Part shown: positions 7,422-16,180 of the stretch, one piece after another
Layout of the letters: each line of letters opens with the position of its first letter
Numbering within the stretch: position 1 is the first letter of the stretch
Origin: Mycobacterium sp. PO1
GTDB taxonomy: Bacteria; Actinomycetota; Actinomycetes; Mycobacteriales; Mycobacteriaceae
Assembly: GCF_017312405.1 (NCBI RefSeq)
Contig: NZ_BLTG01000011.1
Span: 243-64,242, forward strand
Length of the DNA stretch: 64,000 bases
Reading direction: 5' to 3'
Notes under the pieces: model-generated
Databases searched by the model: none
The model's input: only the letters and a program-made list of their open reading frames with translations
Told to the model about the DNA's origin: nothing
Program-made: the position numbers and the translations under genes

Positions 7422-9133
7422 CGACCCGTCGCGGGGTGATCGTCGCCGGCATCGACGTCGGCAATCACACCACCGAACTCGTGCTGTCGTGTGTGCACGA
7501 CGGTGAGGTCACCCCGCAGGCTCACGGTCACGCGCCCACGCGAGGCCGTAAAGGATCGCTGGAGTCCCTGCAGGGTGCCGCGGCACTACTGCACCGGGTC
7601 GAGGTCGACACGGGGCTGTACGCCGACGATTTGGTGATCTCGGCGTTGCGGCCGGTCGATACCGCGACCGCCCCGATGCCGCCCGCGTCGACGCCGGGCG
7701 CCCCCGTGCGCAGTCTGCGCCGACCCGACGCCAGTACCGCGGGCGGCACCGGATACGGAGTGGGACGCCATGTTTCGCTGCATGCGCTGACGCAGGCGCC
7801 GAGCGATGAGCCGGTCGTGGTCTCCGTCGACTCGGATACCGATTTCGAGGCGGCGGCCTCCGCGCTGGCGGCGGCTGACCGGGGTGGCTGGCAGATCGTC
7901 GGGGTGCTGGCCGCCCAGGACGACGCGGTGCTGATCCGTAACCGCATCCCGTTCGACGTGCCGGTCGTCGACGAAGTCGACCTGAGCGGGGTCGCGCCCG
8001 ATGCGCTGATCGCCGTCGAGGTGGTGGCCGAGGGCCGGGCGTACCGCGCCACGGCAGACCCGATCGCGCTGGCCGCAGCCCTGAAACTCCCTGCCGACAG
8101 GCTCGTTCAGGTGGCGGAGTTCTGCCGCGAACTCGCGGACTCTGCCGCCATCGCCGTCACCGCGAGCACCAGGCCCGCCGCGCCGCCCGACCGGGACGAG
8201 GACTTCGCCGACTGCCGGGTCGGGGGCGAGCTCCGCCGCTACTCGCTGGCCCACGCCCACGCCGTGTTGCGGCAGGCTCCGCCCGGCTGCGTCGAGTTCA
8301 TCAGACTCGGGAAGGTGCCTACGGCCAAAAACGGCCTGGCGGTGCATGATGCGTTCTTCACCGACCTCGGCGCGGTGGACAACGGGGCGTGGCTGCGACG
8401 CGGTCTGGTCGAGGCGTCGGGCACCGTGGTGGCGCTGCTGGCCGCCGACGACGTCGACGACGCGGCCGCGACTCTGACGGAACTCACCGGTCGGCCCGCG
8501 CGAACCCTGGCCACCGAGCCCGAGGCGGCGGCGTGGGGTGCCCGCAGCACACCGGGCCTGCCCGCCGACACGATGGTCTGCGATATCGGCGGCGGCACCA
8601 TCGATCTCATCGGTTCCGCGCGCTCGGTGGTGGCCGCGGGCGCGGGCGAGGCCGTCACCGTGGCGGTCGCTCACGTGCTGGGTGTGCCACGCGCGCTGGC
8701 CGAGCAGGTCAAGAGGTCCCCGGCCGTGCGCGTGGAGGGTCCGCATGTCGCGCACGAGGAAGACGGTCGGCGCGTGTTCCTGGATGCGCCGGCGCAGTCC
8801 GACGCGATCGGTCGACTGTGTACGAGGGGACCGGCCGGCCTGGTTCCCTTCTCGAGCCGGCTTGCGGCCGAAGAGTGGCGCAGTCTGCGGTTGGCCATCA
8901 AGCAGGAAACGTTGGCGGCCAACATCGCCCGAGCGCTTCGTGGGTTCGACCGCCCACCCTCGGCGTTGGTGCTGGCCGGCGGAGGTGCGCTGGACGATGA
9001 GCTGATGCGCTCTGTCTCGGAGGCGTTGCGGACCGTCCCGGTCGTCGTCGGACGCGCGAACGTCCTCGGTGTGCACGGTCCGCGGTTCGCGGTGGCCTCC
9101 GGGCTGGTGGAGATGTACGCCGCGGGTCGCTAG
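7418..9133 (+). CDS. Diol dehydratase reactivating factor, large subunit (DdrA/PduG type)
   Basis: 571 aa, GTG start overlapping the small-subunit stop (GTGA). It has an ASKHA ATPase fold: phosphate 1 motif VAGIDVGNHTTELVL near the N-terminus and phosphate 2 motif MVCDIGGGTIDLIG near residue 390, with ALVLAGGGALDDELM as the adenosine motif. Such factors use ATP to exchange damaged cobalamin in the dehydratase. It is slightly shorter than the about 610 aa of PduG/DdrA. The small partner (DdrB/PduH) is not encoded next to it: the following gene lies on the opposite strand. Either the partner is elsewhere or the factor works alone. Confidence 0.85.
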   Translation: MTTRRGVIVAGIDVGNHTTELVLSCVHDGEVTPQAHGHAPTRGRKGSLESLQGAAALLHRVEVDTGLYADDLVISALRPVDTATAPMPPASTPGAPVRSLRRPDASTAGGTGYGVGRHVSLHALTQAPSDEPVVVSVDSDTDFEAAASALAAADRGGWQIVGVLAAQDDAVLIRNRIPFDVPVVDEVDLSGVAPDALIAVEVVAEGRAYRATADPIALAAALKLPADRLVQVAEFCRELADSAAIAVTASTRPAAPPDRDEDFADCRVGGELRRYSLAHAHAVLRQAPPGCVEFIRLGKVPTAKNGLAVHDAFFTDLGAVDNGAWLRRGLVEASGTVVALLAADDVDDAAATLTELTGRPARTLATEPEAAAWGARSTPGLPADTMVCDIGGGTIDLIGSARSVVAAGAGEAVTVAVAHVLGVPRALAEQVKRSPAVRVEGPHVAHEEDGRRVFLDAPAQSDAIGRLCTRGPAGLVPFSSRLAAEEWRSLRLAIKQETLAANIARALRGFDRPPSALVLAGGGALDDELMRSVSEALRTVPVVVGRANVLGVHGPRFAVASGLVEMYAAGR

Positions 9134-10008
9134 CGTCCCAGTTCGGCCAGCTTGGGCACCGCGGGGGACATGGCCTCGATCCAGGAAGCCGGTGCTCCTG
9201 TGGTCGGTGTGATGATCGCGGTGTCTATGCCGAGCTTGGCGTAGTCGGCCATGTGGGTGACGAAGGCGTCGAGAGTGTCGGGTTCTGGGCGAGGGTTGTT
9301 GGCCAGGATGGTCTTTCGGATGCTGGCGTAGTCTCGGCCGAGTTCGTCGCAGTGCCGGCGCAGCACGTCGAGCTTGTGGGCGACATCGTCGGGGGAGCTT
9401 CCGAACAGATTGCAGGCATCGCCGTACTGGGCCACCAGTCGCAGCGTCTTGCGTTCACCACCGCCGCCGATCAGCACCTTGGGGCGGTTGATCGGTTGTG
9501 GCGAGCACAGGGTCTCGGCGAGTTGGTAGTGCGTGCCCTCGAACGGCCCGTTGTCGGCCGGATCCCACATCTGATTGCAGATCTGCAGGGTCTCTTCGAG
9601 TCGTTCGAAGCGTTCGGCCAACGCAGGATAGGGCACCCCGAGGCCGAGGTGCTCGCGTTCGAACCACGCGGCACCGATACCGAGCACCGCGCGACCGCCG
9701 GAGAGGATGTCGAGCGTTGTGACGATCTTGGCGAGCAGACCCGGGTGGCGGTAGGTGACGCCGGTGACGAGCAGTCCGAGGTCGACCGAGGTGGTGTGCG
9801 CGGCCAGGTAGCCCAGCGAGGTGTAGCCCTCGAGCATGTTGGCCTCGGCGGGCAGGCCGGTGGGTTCGATCTGGAAGAAGTGATCCATGAAAGACAGCCA
9901 CGTCGCGCCGGCTGCCTCAGCGGCCTGGCCGACGGCGGCGAGCTCGCCGGCGATCGCGGTGGGGCCGCCGTCGATGTCGAAGACGGGAATGTGGAATCCG
10001 AGGTCCAT
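9130..10008 (-). CDS. LLM-class F420-dependent oxidoreductase
   Basis: 292 aa. It shows the luciferase-like TIM-barrel pattern: MDLGFHIPVF at the N-terminus, LSFMDHFFQ, VDLGLLVTGVTYRHPGLLAK, GGRAVLGIGAAWFEREH, and RPKVLIGGGGERKTL. These are typical of the abundant mycobacterial enzymes that use coenzyme F420 (or FMN) for hydride transfer. The substrate cannot be told. It converges with the reactivase gene (4-bp overlap of stops) and is 15 bases downstream of the MBL hydrolase, so the two minus-strand genes are likely co-transcribed. Confidence 0.85.
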   Translation of the reverse strand: MDLGFHIPVFDIDGGPTAIAGELAAVGQAAEAAGATWLSFMDHFFQIEPTGLPAEANMLEGYTSLGYLAAHTTSVDLGLLVTGVTYRHPGLLAKIVTTLDILSGGRAVLGIGAAWFEREHLGLGVPYPALAERFERLEETLQICNQMWDPADNGPFEGTHYQLAETLCSPQPINRPKVLIGGGGERKTLRLVAQYGDACNLFGSSPDDVAHKLDVLRRHCDELGRDYASIRKTILANNPRPEPDTLDAFVTHMADYAKLGIDTAIITPTTGAPASWIEAMSPAVPKLAELGR

Positions 10009-10023
10009 GTCCGCTGCAATGCG

Positions 10024-10674
10024 TCAGCTCCCGCGCGCATTCCTCGTGGCGGAGAAAAGGCCGTCGAGCGCTTGTGCGACGTGATCCTGCCACGTCCCGG
10101 GTTCGACGCGGTGCACCGCCGTGTCGCCCAGGAAAGCGCTGGAGATGACGACGTCCGGGCTCAGCGTTGCCAGCAGGCGCAGGCTCTCTGCCAAGGTGTG
10201 CCGGTCGCTCATGCCGTCCAGATAGCCGGCCCACCAATCACCGTCCGGGGTGCGGATCACGGTGTCCCCGGTGAACAGGTAGCGACCCTCGGCGCCGGGG
10301 ACGAGGTAGCAGGTGCTCCCGGGGGTGTGGCCGGGGGTGGGGATGACCTCGACCCCGTTGCTGTCGACGTGACGGCTGCCGAGTGGGACGTCGACGCGGT
10401 GGTGCTCGGCGATGTCGTCGAGCTCGGCCAGCGGCGCGCGGAGCGTCGAACCGAACTGGCGGGCAATCCCTTTCAGCATCGGTCCGGCTTCGTCGCGGTG
10501 CGACAGGTAGTGATGGGTGACGCCGCCGAGGTCGGACAGTTGGTCGAACTCGGCGTCTGTGGCCGGCGAGTAGAACAGCGCATTGGCGGCCGTCCAGAGG
10601 TAGGCGTGGGTGGTCAGCCCGGGGAAGGGGTTGTCGGGTCGGGTTTCCCAGAGGTCTGTCAGGACTTGTCTCAT
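10024..10674 (-). CDS. Metallo-beta-lactamase-fold hydrolase
   Basis: 216 aa from ATG 10674 (an upstream in-frame TTG-type extension adds 8 residues without clear support). MBL motifs: the first metal motif region is THHYLSHRDEAGPM, with VIPTPGHTPGST and FTGDTVIR further on, supplying the later His and bridging Asp. The canonical HxHxDH is present only in the reduced form HYLSHRDE. This suggests a glyoxalase II-like or lactonase-like hydrolase rather than a beta-lactamase. Substrate unknown; probably in an operon with the LLM oxidoreductase. Confidence 0.78.
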   Translation of the reverse strand: MRQVLTDLWETRPDNPFPGLTTHAYLWTAANALFYSPATDAEFDQLSDLGGVTHHYLSHRDEAGPMLKGIARQFGSTLRAPLAELDDIAEHHRVDVPLGSRHVDSNGVEVIPTPGHTPGSTCYLVPGAEGRYLFTGDTVIRTPDGDWWAGYLDGMSDRHTLAESLRLLATLSPDVVISSAFLGDTAVHRVEPGTWQDHVAQALDGLFSATRNARGS

Positions 10675-10808
10675 GCGCTCAGAGTGCAACCTCAACAATT
10701 GTTCAGGTCAAGGGGTGGGTATCCCCAATCGCGAATTCATCCACAGGTTGCGCCTGGTAGCCGATTCGGCGGGTTCTTGGCGGCCGCGGCGAAAGTAGAC
10801 TCGCTCAT

Positions 10809-12611
10809 ATGTTCGATGGTTCGCTCACTGGTCCGCCCGCGCTGGCACAGGCGTCGAACCGCGAACTGATCGACGCGATCGCCGGATGGTCGAGTGCCGC
10901 GGCCGCCGCCGAAGCCCGCAAATTCGCCGCGCTGGCCGAATGGCGAGGCCGCACCGCTGACTCCGACCCACAGCGTCAGAAGTGGGCGTGCGACCCGGTC
11001 GATGACGCAGCCGCGCAGGTGGCATGCGCGCTCAACGTCTCCCACGGCCGGGCGCTCACCCTGATGGACACCGGGGTTCTGCTGCGCGACAAGCTGCCCC
11101 GCCTCAACAACCGGTTCCTCGCCGGACAGGTCAGCGAGCGGGTGGTGGCCCGTATCGTGTGGCTGTGCGGGCTGGTCGTCGACGATCAGGTGTGGGCCGG
11201 GCTGGACGAACAGTTCGCTGCGGCCGCAGCCTCGTGGGGCGTGCTGTCCGGTGACAAACTCGACGCCGCGATCACGGTGTGGCTGCACACCCTGGACCCC
11301 GATGCGGTCCGCCAGGCTCGCGACCAGCACCGCAACCGGGATTTCCGCGTCGGGCGCCGTGACGACGTAACCAGCACCACCAGCGTGTTCGGCCGCGTCA
11401 ACTCCATCGATGCGGCCATCGCCGCTCGACGTCTCAAGGCCATGGTCAACAGTGTGTGCCCCGACGACCCGAGAACCCTGGCCCAGAAACGCGCCGACGC
11501 GTTCGGCGCCGTGTTCGCGGGGGCATTTCACCTGAACTGCCAGTGCGGCAGGCCCGAATGCCTGGCCGCCACTGTTCCCGACGCCCGCGCCACCAGCGTC
11601 GTCGTTCACGTCGTCGCCGATCAGGCGTCCCTCGACGCCGCCCCTGACGCCGAACCCGAACCAGAGATCGACGTCCCGCCCAGAACCCGGTCGGATGCCG
11701 CTCCTGCGCCGCAGCCCGCAGCCGACCCCGGAACGAGCTCCGAGCCTCCGGACAGCCTTGATCCTGACCCCGCCCCTGGGCCGGCACCCGAGCCCACGGC
11801 CACCCCCGAACCGGCACCCACCTCGGTCAATGGGCCCCTGCACCTTGCCCGTCCGGCGGTGATTCTCGGGCTGCGGGGGGCCGTGCTGCCCGTGGCTCTG
11901 CTGGCCGAGGTCATCGCGCGCGGCGCCAAAGTTCGTACCGTAGCCGACCCCCGCGATCTCCCTGTCAACCCGGGCTATCGGCCGACCACAGCTCAAGACG
12001 AGTTCGTACGGTGTCGCGACCTGACTTGTCGCGTACCAGGCTGCGACCGGCCTGCGATTGACATCGACCTCGACCACAGCGCGCCCTGGCCTGCCGGGCC
12101 GACCCACCCGGACAACCTCAATGCCAAATGCCGTCTGCACCATCTGCTGAAGACCTTCTGGGAGGGCTGGCGCGAACAGCAATGTCCCGATGGGACGTTG
12201 ACGATCACCACCCCCACCGGGCACGTGTACACCACCAAACCGTTCTCGGCGCTGCTGTTTCCGTCCTGGATCACCACCGGTCGGAGCGATGCGGCGCCAC
12301 CCCGGCCAGCACCAGCCGCACCGCCCCCGAGCCCGGGGCGGGGACTGATGATGCCGCTACGCCAGCGGACCCGCGCGCAGAACCGCGCGGCGTACATCGT
12401 GCGTGCTCGCACGCACAACGCCATTGCGCGAGAACTCGACCGCGCCGCCGCGGAGAAAGCCGCGCAAGAGCGCCGCGCCCGGCGCGAGGCCATTCCCCAC
12501 AACCCACGGGATCCCGGATGGCACGCCCGCCAGGAGGCTGTCGACGCCATCCGGAGCTCCATGAACCGCCCAATCGTGTACGGCCGCAGCGACGATCCGC
12601 CTCCGTTCTGA
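10809..12611 (+). CDS. DUF222 (13E12 repeat family) protein with C-terminal HNH nuclease domain
   Basis: 600 aa. Residues 1 to about 250 form the helical DUF222/13E12 domain common in mycobacteria. A Pro/Glu/Ala-rich low-complexity stretch follows at about 278-345. A treble-clef HNH domain lies near residues 395-445: CRDLTCRVPGCDRP, then DIDLDHSAPWPAGPT and NAKCRLHHLLKTF, so the zinc cysteines and catalytic His are intact. The C-terminal tail is basic. Members of this multi-copy family have been suspected of mobile-element or DNA-processing roles, but their function is unproven. No terminal repeats or integrase are nearby. Confidence 0.82.
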   Translation: MFDGSLTGPPALAQASNRELIDAIAGWSSAAAAAEARKFAALAEWRGRTADSDPQRQKWACDPVDDAAAQVACALNVSHGRALTLMDTGVLLRDKLPRLNNRFLAGQVSERVVARIVWLCGLVVDDQVWAGLDEQFAAAAASWGVLSGDKLDAAITVWLHTLDPDAVRQARDQHRNRDFRVGRRDDVTSTTSVFGRVNSIDAAIAARRLKAMVNSVCPDDPRTLAQKRADAFGAVFAGAFHLNCQCGRPECLAATVPDARATSVVVHVVADQASLDAAPDAEPEPEIDVPPRTRSDAAPAPQPAADPGTSSEPPDSLDPDPAPGPAPEPTATPEPAPTSVNGPLHLARPAVILGLRGAVLPVALLAEVIARGAKVRTVADPRDLPVNPGYRPTTAQDEFVRCRDLTCRVPGCDRPAIDIDLDHSAPWPAGPTHPDNLNAKCRLHHLLKTFWEGWREQQCPDGTLTITTPTGHVYTTKPFSALLFPSWITTGRSDAAPPRPAPAAPPPSPGRGLMMPLRQRTRAQNRAAYIVRARTHNAIARELDRAAAEKAAQERRARREAIPHNPRDPGWHARQEAVDAIRSSMNRPIVYGRSDDPPPF

Positions 12612-12615
12612 CGGG

Positions 12616-14970
12616 TTACTGGCGGGCCATGGCCACCCGTAGCGCCTCCTGAGGAGACACGAGGTGGTTGTCTGCGACCGCCGCGTCGGCGATGGCGAGC
12701 TGAACACCCTTCACCCGCCCGGTGAACCGGGTGGCGCCCGCGCGGTAGTCGGGCGACACCGCCGATCCGGAGTCCAGGCCGACGTCGCAGCCGTCGTCGG
12801 CGGAGAAGATGATCGGCAGCGTGGCCTCGACCTCCCCGCTGCCCACCTGCTGTCCGTCCACGTACAGCGTGACCGTCCCGCCGCCGCCCGGAGTGTCGCC
12901 GCCGTGGTAGTCGAACTCCATCCGGACCTGATGATCACCCGCGGGCAGGGGATCCGCTGACTGGGCGTAGAAATGCCTGATACCGCCGAGGTTGTAGCAG
13001 TACTTCAGCTTGCCTTCGTGGGCATAGAGACTCCACCCGCCGATGTTCGCGCCCTGCGCGATGATGACGCCCTGCACCCCGGACTCCGGCACCACGATCT
13101 CGGCGGTCACCGAGTGGGACCTGTTCTTCATGTTGAGCACACTGTGCTCGGACAGGTGCCCCATACCGCCGAACAGCACCTGGGTGTTCCCACGGACCAG
13201 GACCGGCCGCCCCGCCACATCGGGGTTCATCCGCCGCGCCAGGTCGTCATCGAGGGGCAACACGTTGTAGCGGGTCGCCTCGATGAGCCACAACCGTTGC
13301 AGCTCATGCAGCTTGTCGGGCATCTCCCGGGCGAGGTCGCGGGCCTGGCTCCAGTCGGTGGTGGTGTCGTAGAGCTCCCAGACGTCGTCGTCGAATGACG
13401 GAACGTCCTCACCGATCAGCAACCACGGCGTCTTGTGCCTCGTCACCGCAGTCCAACCCTTGTGGTAGATCCCGCGATTGCCGAACATCTCGAAGTACTG
13501 CGTCTCGTGCCGGTCCGGCGCCGTGGCATCGTTGAACGAGTACAGCATGCTGGTTCCCTCGATGGGGGACTGCTGCACCCCGTTGACGAACAGCGGTTCC
13601 GGCAGACCGGCGACCTCCAGCAAGGTCGGCGCCACATCGATGACATGGTGGAACTGCCAACGCATCTCACCGCCGGACCCGATCCCCGCCGGCCAGTGCA
13701 CGACCGTGCCGTTGCGGGTGCCACCCCAGTGTGACGCCACCTGCTTGGTCCACTGATACGGAGTGTCCATCGCATGCGCCCACCCCACCGCATAGTGGTT
13801 GTAGGAGTCGGGCCCGCCGAAGTCCTCGAGGTGCTCGGCGAGGAACTCGGGGGTTTCGAGGGCGGCCATGCCGTTGAAGTTCAGCATCTCGTTGTAGGTG
13901 CCGTTGATCGTGCCCTCGGCAGACGCGCCGTTGTCGCCGACGATGTAGTAGATCAAGGTGTCGTCGAGCACGCCGAGCTGCTGCAAGCTGTCGACGAGCC
14001 GGCCGACGTGGTGATCGGTGTACTCCAGGAAACCGGCGTACACCTCCATCTGCCGACGCAGCACAGGCTTGAGCTCCTCCGGCATCTCGGACCAGGCGGG
14101 GATCTCGGCGTGACGTGGTGTCAGCTCGCACTCCGGCGGTATGACACCGAGCTCCTTCTGGCGGGCGAAGGTCCGCTCCCGCAACGCGTCCCAGCCGTCG
14201 TCGAACTCGCCGCGGTATCGGTCCGCCCACTCCTTGGGGACGTGGTGTGGGGCGTGGGTGGCACCGGGGGCGAAGTAGACGAAGAACGGACGGTCCGGAG
14301 CCAGGGCCTTCTGCCGGCCGATCCAGCCGATCGCCTTGTCGGTCATGTCCTCCATGAAGTGGTAACCCGGGGTCTGGTCCACCTCGACCGGGTTGGTGCC
14401 CTCGAACAGCGTCGGATACCACTGGTTGGCCTCACCGCCGACGAACCCGTAGAAGTACTCGAAGCCGCCGCCGCCGGTCGGCCAAGCGTCGAACGGTCCC
14501 ACTGGGCTGGTTTCCCACACCGGTACCTCATGGCACTTGCCGAACTGGGCGGTGTTGTAGCCATTGAGCTTCAGCGTGCGAGCGATCGGCGACATGGTGT
14601 TGGGCAGGATGGAGTTGTATCCTGGTGCACCGGTGGCGATCTCGGTGATGCCGCCCATACCGACCGAATGGTGGTTGCGGCCCGTGAGCAGTGCCTGCCG
14701 TGTCGGCGAGCACAGCGCCGTGGTGTGGAAACGGTTGTAGCGCAAGCCGTCATCGGCCAGCCGCTCCGCGGTCGGCGTGCGACAGGGACCGCCGAACGCG
14801 CTGGACGCGCCGAACCCGACGTCGTCGAGCAGCACGACGAGGACGTTGGGGGCGCCGTCCGGCGGCAGCACCGGCTGGATCGGCGGATAACTGGTATCGG
14901 GGTCCTTGGCGTCGAAGGTGATCAGTCCTTGGCGGGGCTCAGCTGGGATCGGAAGATGCGTCCGCTGCAT
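12616..14970 (-). CDS. Type I arylsulfatase
   Basis: 784 aa from ATG 14970, which has a GAGGAC ribosome site 7 bases upstream; a TTG 16 codons earlier lacks one. The sulfatase signature CSPTRQALLTGR places the formylglycine cysteine at C87, and LLDDVGFG (D49, D50) supplies calcium ligands, with FGKCHEVP and THAPHH continuing the alkaline-phosphatase fold. The C-terminal region (about 590-770) adds a beta-rich segment as in large mycobacterial AtsD-like sulfatases. It hydrolyses sulfate esters; substrate unknown. No signal peptide is evident. Activation needs formylglycine formation, and no clear sulfatase-modifying enzyme is in the window. Confidence 0.92.
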   Translation of the reverse strand: MQRTHLPIPAEPRQGLITFDAKDPDTSYPPIQPVLPPDGAPNVLVVLLDDVGFGASSAFGGPCRTPTAERLADDGLRYNRFHTTALCSPTRQALLTGRNHHSVGMGGITEIATGAPGYNSILPNTMSPIARTLKLNGYNTAQFGKCHEVPVWETSPVGPFDAWPTGGGGFEYFYGFVGGEANQWYPTLFEGTNPVEVDQTPGYHFMEDMTDKAIGWIGRQKALAPDRPFFVYFAPGATHAPHHVPKEWADRYRGEFDDGWDALRERTFARQKELGVIPPECELTPRHAEIPAWSEMPEELKPVLRRQMEVYAGFLEYTDHHVGRLVDSLQQLGVLDDTLIYYIVGDNGASAEGTINGTYNEMLNFNGMAALETPEFLAEHLEDFGGPDSYNHYAVGWAHAMDTPYQWTKQVASHWGGTRNGTVVHWPAGIGSGGEMRWQFHHVIDVAPTLLEVAGLPEPLFVNGVQQSPIEGTSMLYSFNDATAPDRHETQYFEMFGNRGIYHKGWTAVTRHKTPWLLIGEDVPSFDDDVWELYDTTTDWSQARDLAREMPDKLHELQRLWLIEATRYNVLPLDDDLARRMNPDVAGRPVLVRGNTQVLFGGMGHLSEHSVLNMKNRSHSVTAEIVVPESGVQGVIIAQGANIGGWSLYAHEGKLKYCYNLGGIRHFYAQSADPLPAGDHQVRMEFDYHGGDTPGGGGTVTLYVDGQQVGSGEVEATLPIIFSADDGCDVGLDSGSAVSPDYRAGATRFTGRVKGVQLAIADAAVADNHLVSPQEALRVAMARQ

Positions 14971-15026
14971 GTCGAGGTCCTCGATTCGTGTCGCGGCCGA
15001 AGAGTTGATCTTGACCAACGCCGACC

Positions 15027-16112
15027 CTAGAGGGCAGGACCTCCCCGCGCACCCAGTCCCGGCACGATGTCATCAAGCCGGAACGTCACGGGACGGTCGA
15101 GTTGCTCGTAGGTGCACGAGCTGGGGTCGCGGTCCGGACGCCAGCGGTTGAACTGGGCGGTGTGGCGGAACCGCTCGCCTTCCATGTGGTCGTACCGCAC
15201 CTCGACCACGCGCTCGGGGCGCAACGGGACGAAGGACAGATCCTTGCCTGCGTTCCACCGTGAGCCGCCACCGTAGCGGCGCACGGTCTCCGGGTCCATC
15301 TGCGCCGCCCAGTTCCAGGGATGCTCGTCGAACGAGGTGACCAACGGCTGCAGTTCGGCGAACAACGCCCGTCGACGCGCCATCGGGAACGCGCCGATCA
15401 CCCCGACCGAGGCCAGCGTCCCGTCGTCGCGGTAGAGCCCGAGCAGCAGCGAGCCGATCGCATCGGCGCCCGACTTGTGCACCCGGTACCCCGCGACCAC
15501 ACAGTCGGCGGTCCGGGCATGCTTGATCTTGAACATCACCCGCTTGTCGGGCACGTATCGGCCGTCGAGCGGCTTGGCGATGATGCCGTCGAGCCCGGCC
15601 CCCTCGAACTCGTCGAACCAGCGGTTCGCGACGCGCAGATCGGTGGTCGCCGGTGTCACGTGGATGACCGGACCGCACCCGGACAGCGCGTCGACCAGCG
15701 CGGCGCGGCGCTCGGCGAACGGTCGCGGCGTGTAGTCGACGTCACCGAGCGCCAGCAGGTCGAACGCGATGAACGCCGCCGGGGTCTGACCGGCCAGCAT
15801 CCGCACCCGCGACGCGGCGGGATGTAGCCGCAGCTGCAACGCCTCGAAGTCCAGCGCGTCGCCGGCGGCGATCACGATCTCGCCGTCGACCACGCAGCGG
15901 TCCGGCAACTCGGCGCGGGCGGCGTCGGCCAGTTCGGGAAAGTAGCGGGTCATCGGGCGCTCGTTGCGGCTGCCGAGCTCTACCTCGTCGCCGTCGCGGA
16001 ACAGGATGGAGCGGAACCCGTCCCACTTCGGCTCGTAGGACGCGTCCGGTGGGATCGTGCCGACCGACTTGGCCAGCATCGGCGGCACGGGCGGCATGAC
16101 GGGCAACTGCAC
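15027..16112 (-). CDS. ligC: ATP-dependent DNA ligase LigC (LigC1)
   Basis: 361 aa from GTG 16112, the start matching the N-terminus of mycobacterial LigC (xQLPVMPPVPPMLAKS). The adenylylated lysine is K29 in YEPKWDGFRS (motif I). Motif III/IV (FEGAGLDGIIAKPLDG) and motif V (VMFKIKHARTADCVV) are intact. The OB-fold domain ends with FRHTAQFNRWRPDRDPSSC. It seals nicks using ATP. It is divergent from ligC2-primC with only 68 bases between starts; the trio is the LigC-linked end-processing set known from M. smegmatis. Confidence 0.93.
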   Translation of the reverse strand: MQLPVMPPVPPMLAKSVGTIPPDASYEPKWDGFRSILFRDGDEVELGSRNERPMTRYFPELADAARAELPDRCVVDGEIVIAAGDALDFEALQLRLHPAASRVRMLAGQTPAAFIAFDLLALGDVDYTPRPFAERRAALVDALSGCGPVIHVTPATTDLRVANRWFDEFEGAGLDGIIAKPLDGRYVPDKRVMFKIKHARTADCVVAGYRVHKSGADAIGSLLLGLYRDDGTLASVGVIGAFPMARRRALFAELQPLVTSFDEHPWNWAAQMDPETVRRYGGGSRWNAGKDLSFVPLRPERVVEVRYDHMEGERFRHTAQFNRWRPDRDPSSCTYEQLDRPVTFRLDDIVPGLGARGGPAL

Positions 16113-16180
16113 GACGACCCCCCCGATGATTTGGTCCGGACACCCGAGTCTGTCAGAGGGTGGACGTAAGAATGGGGGGT

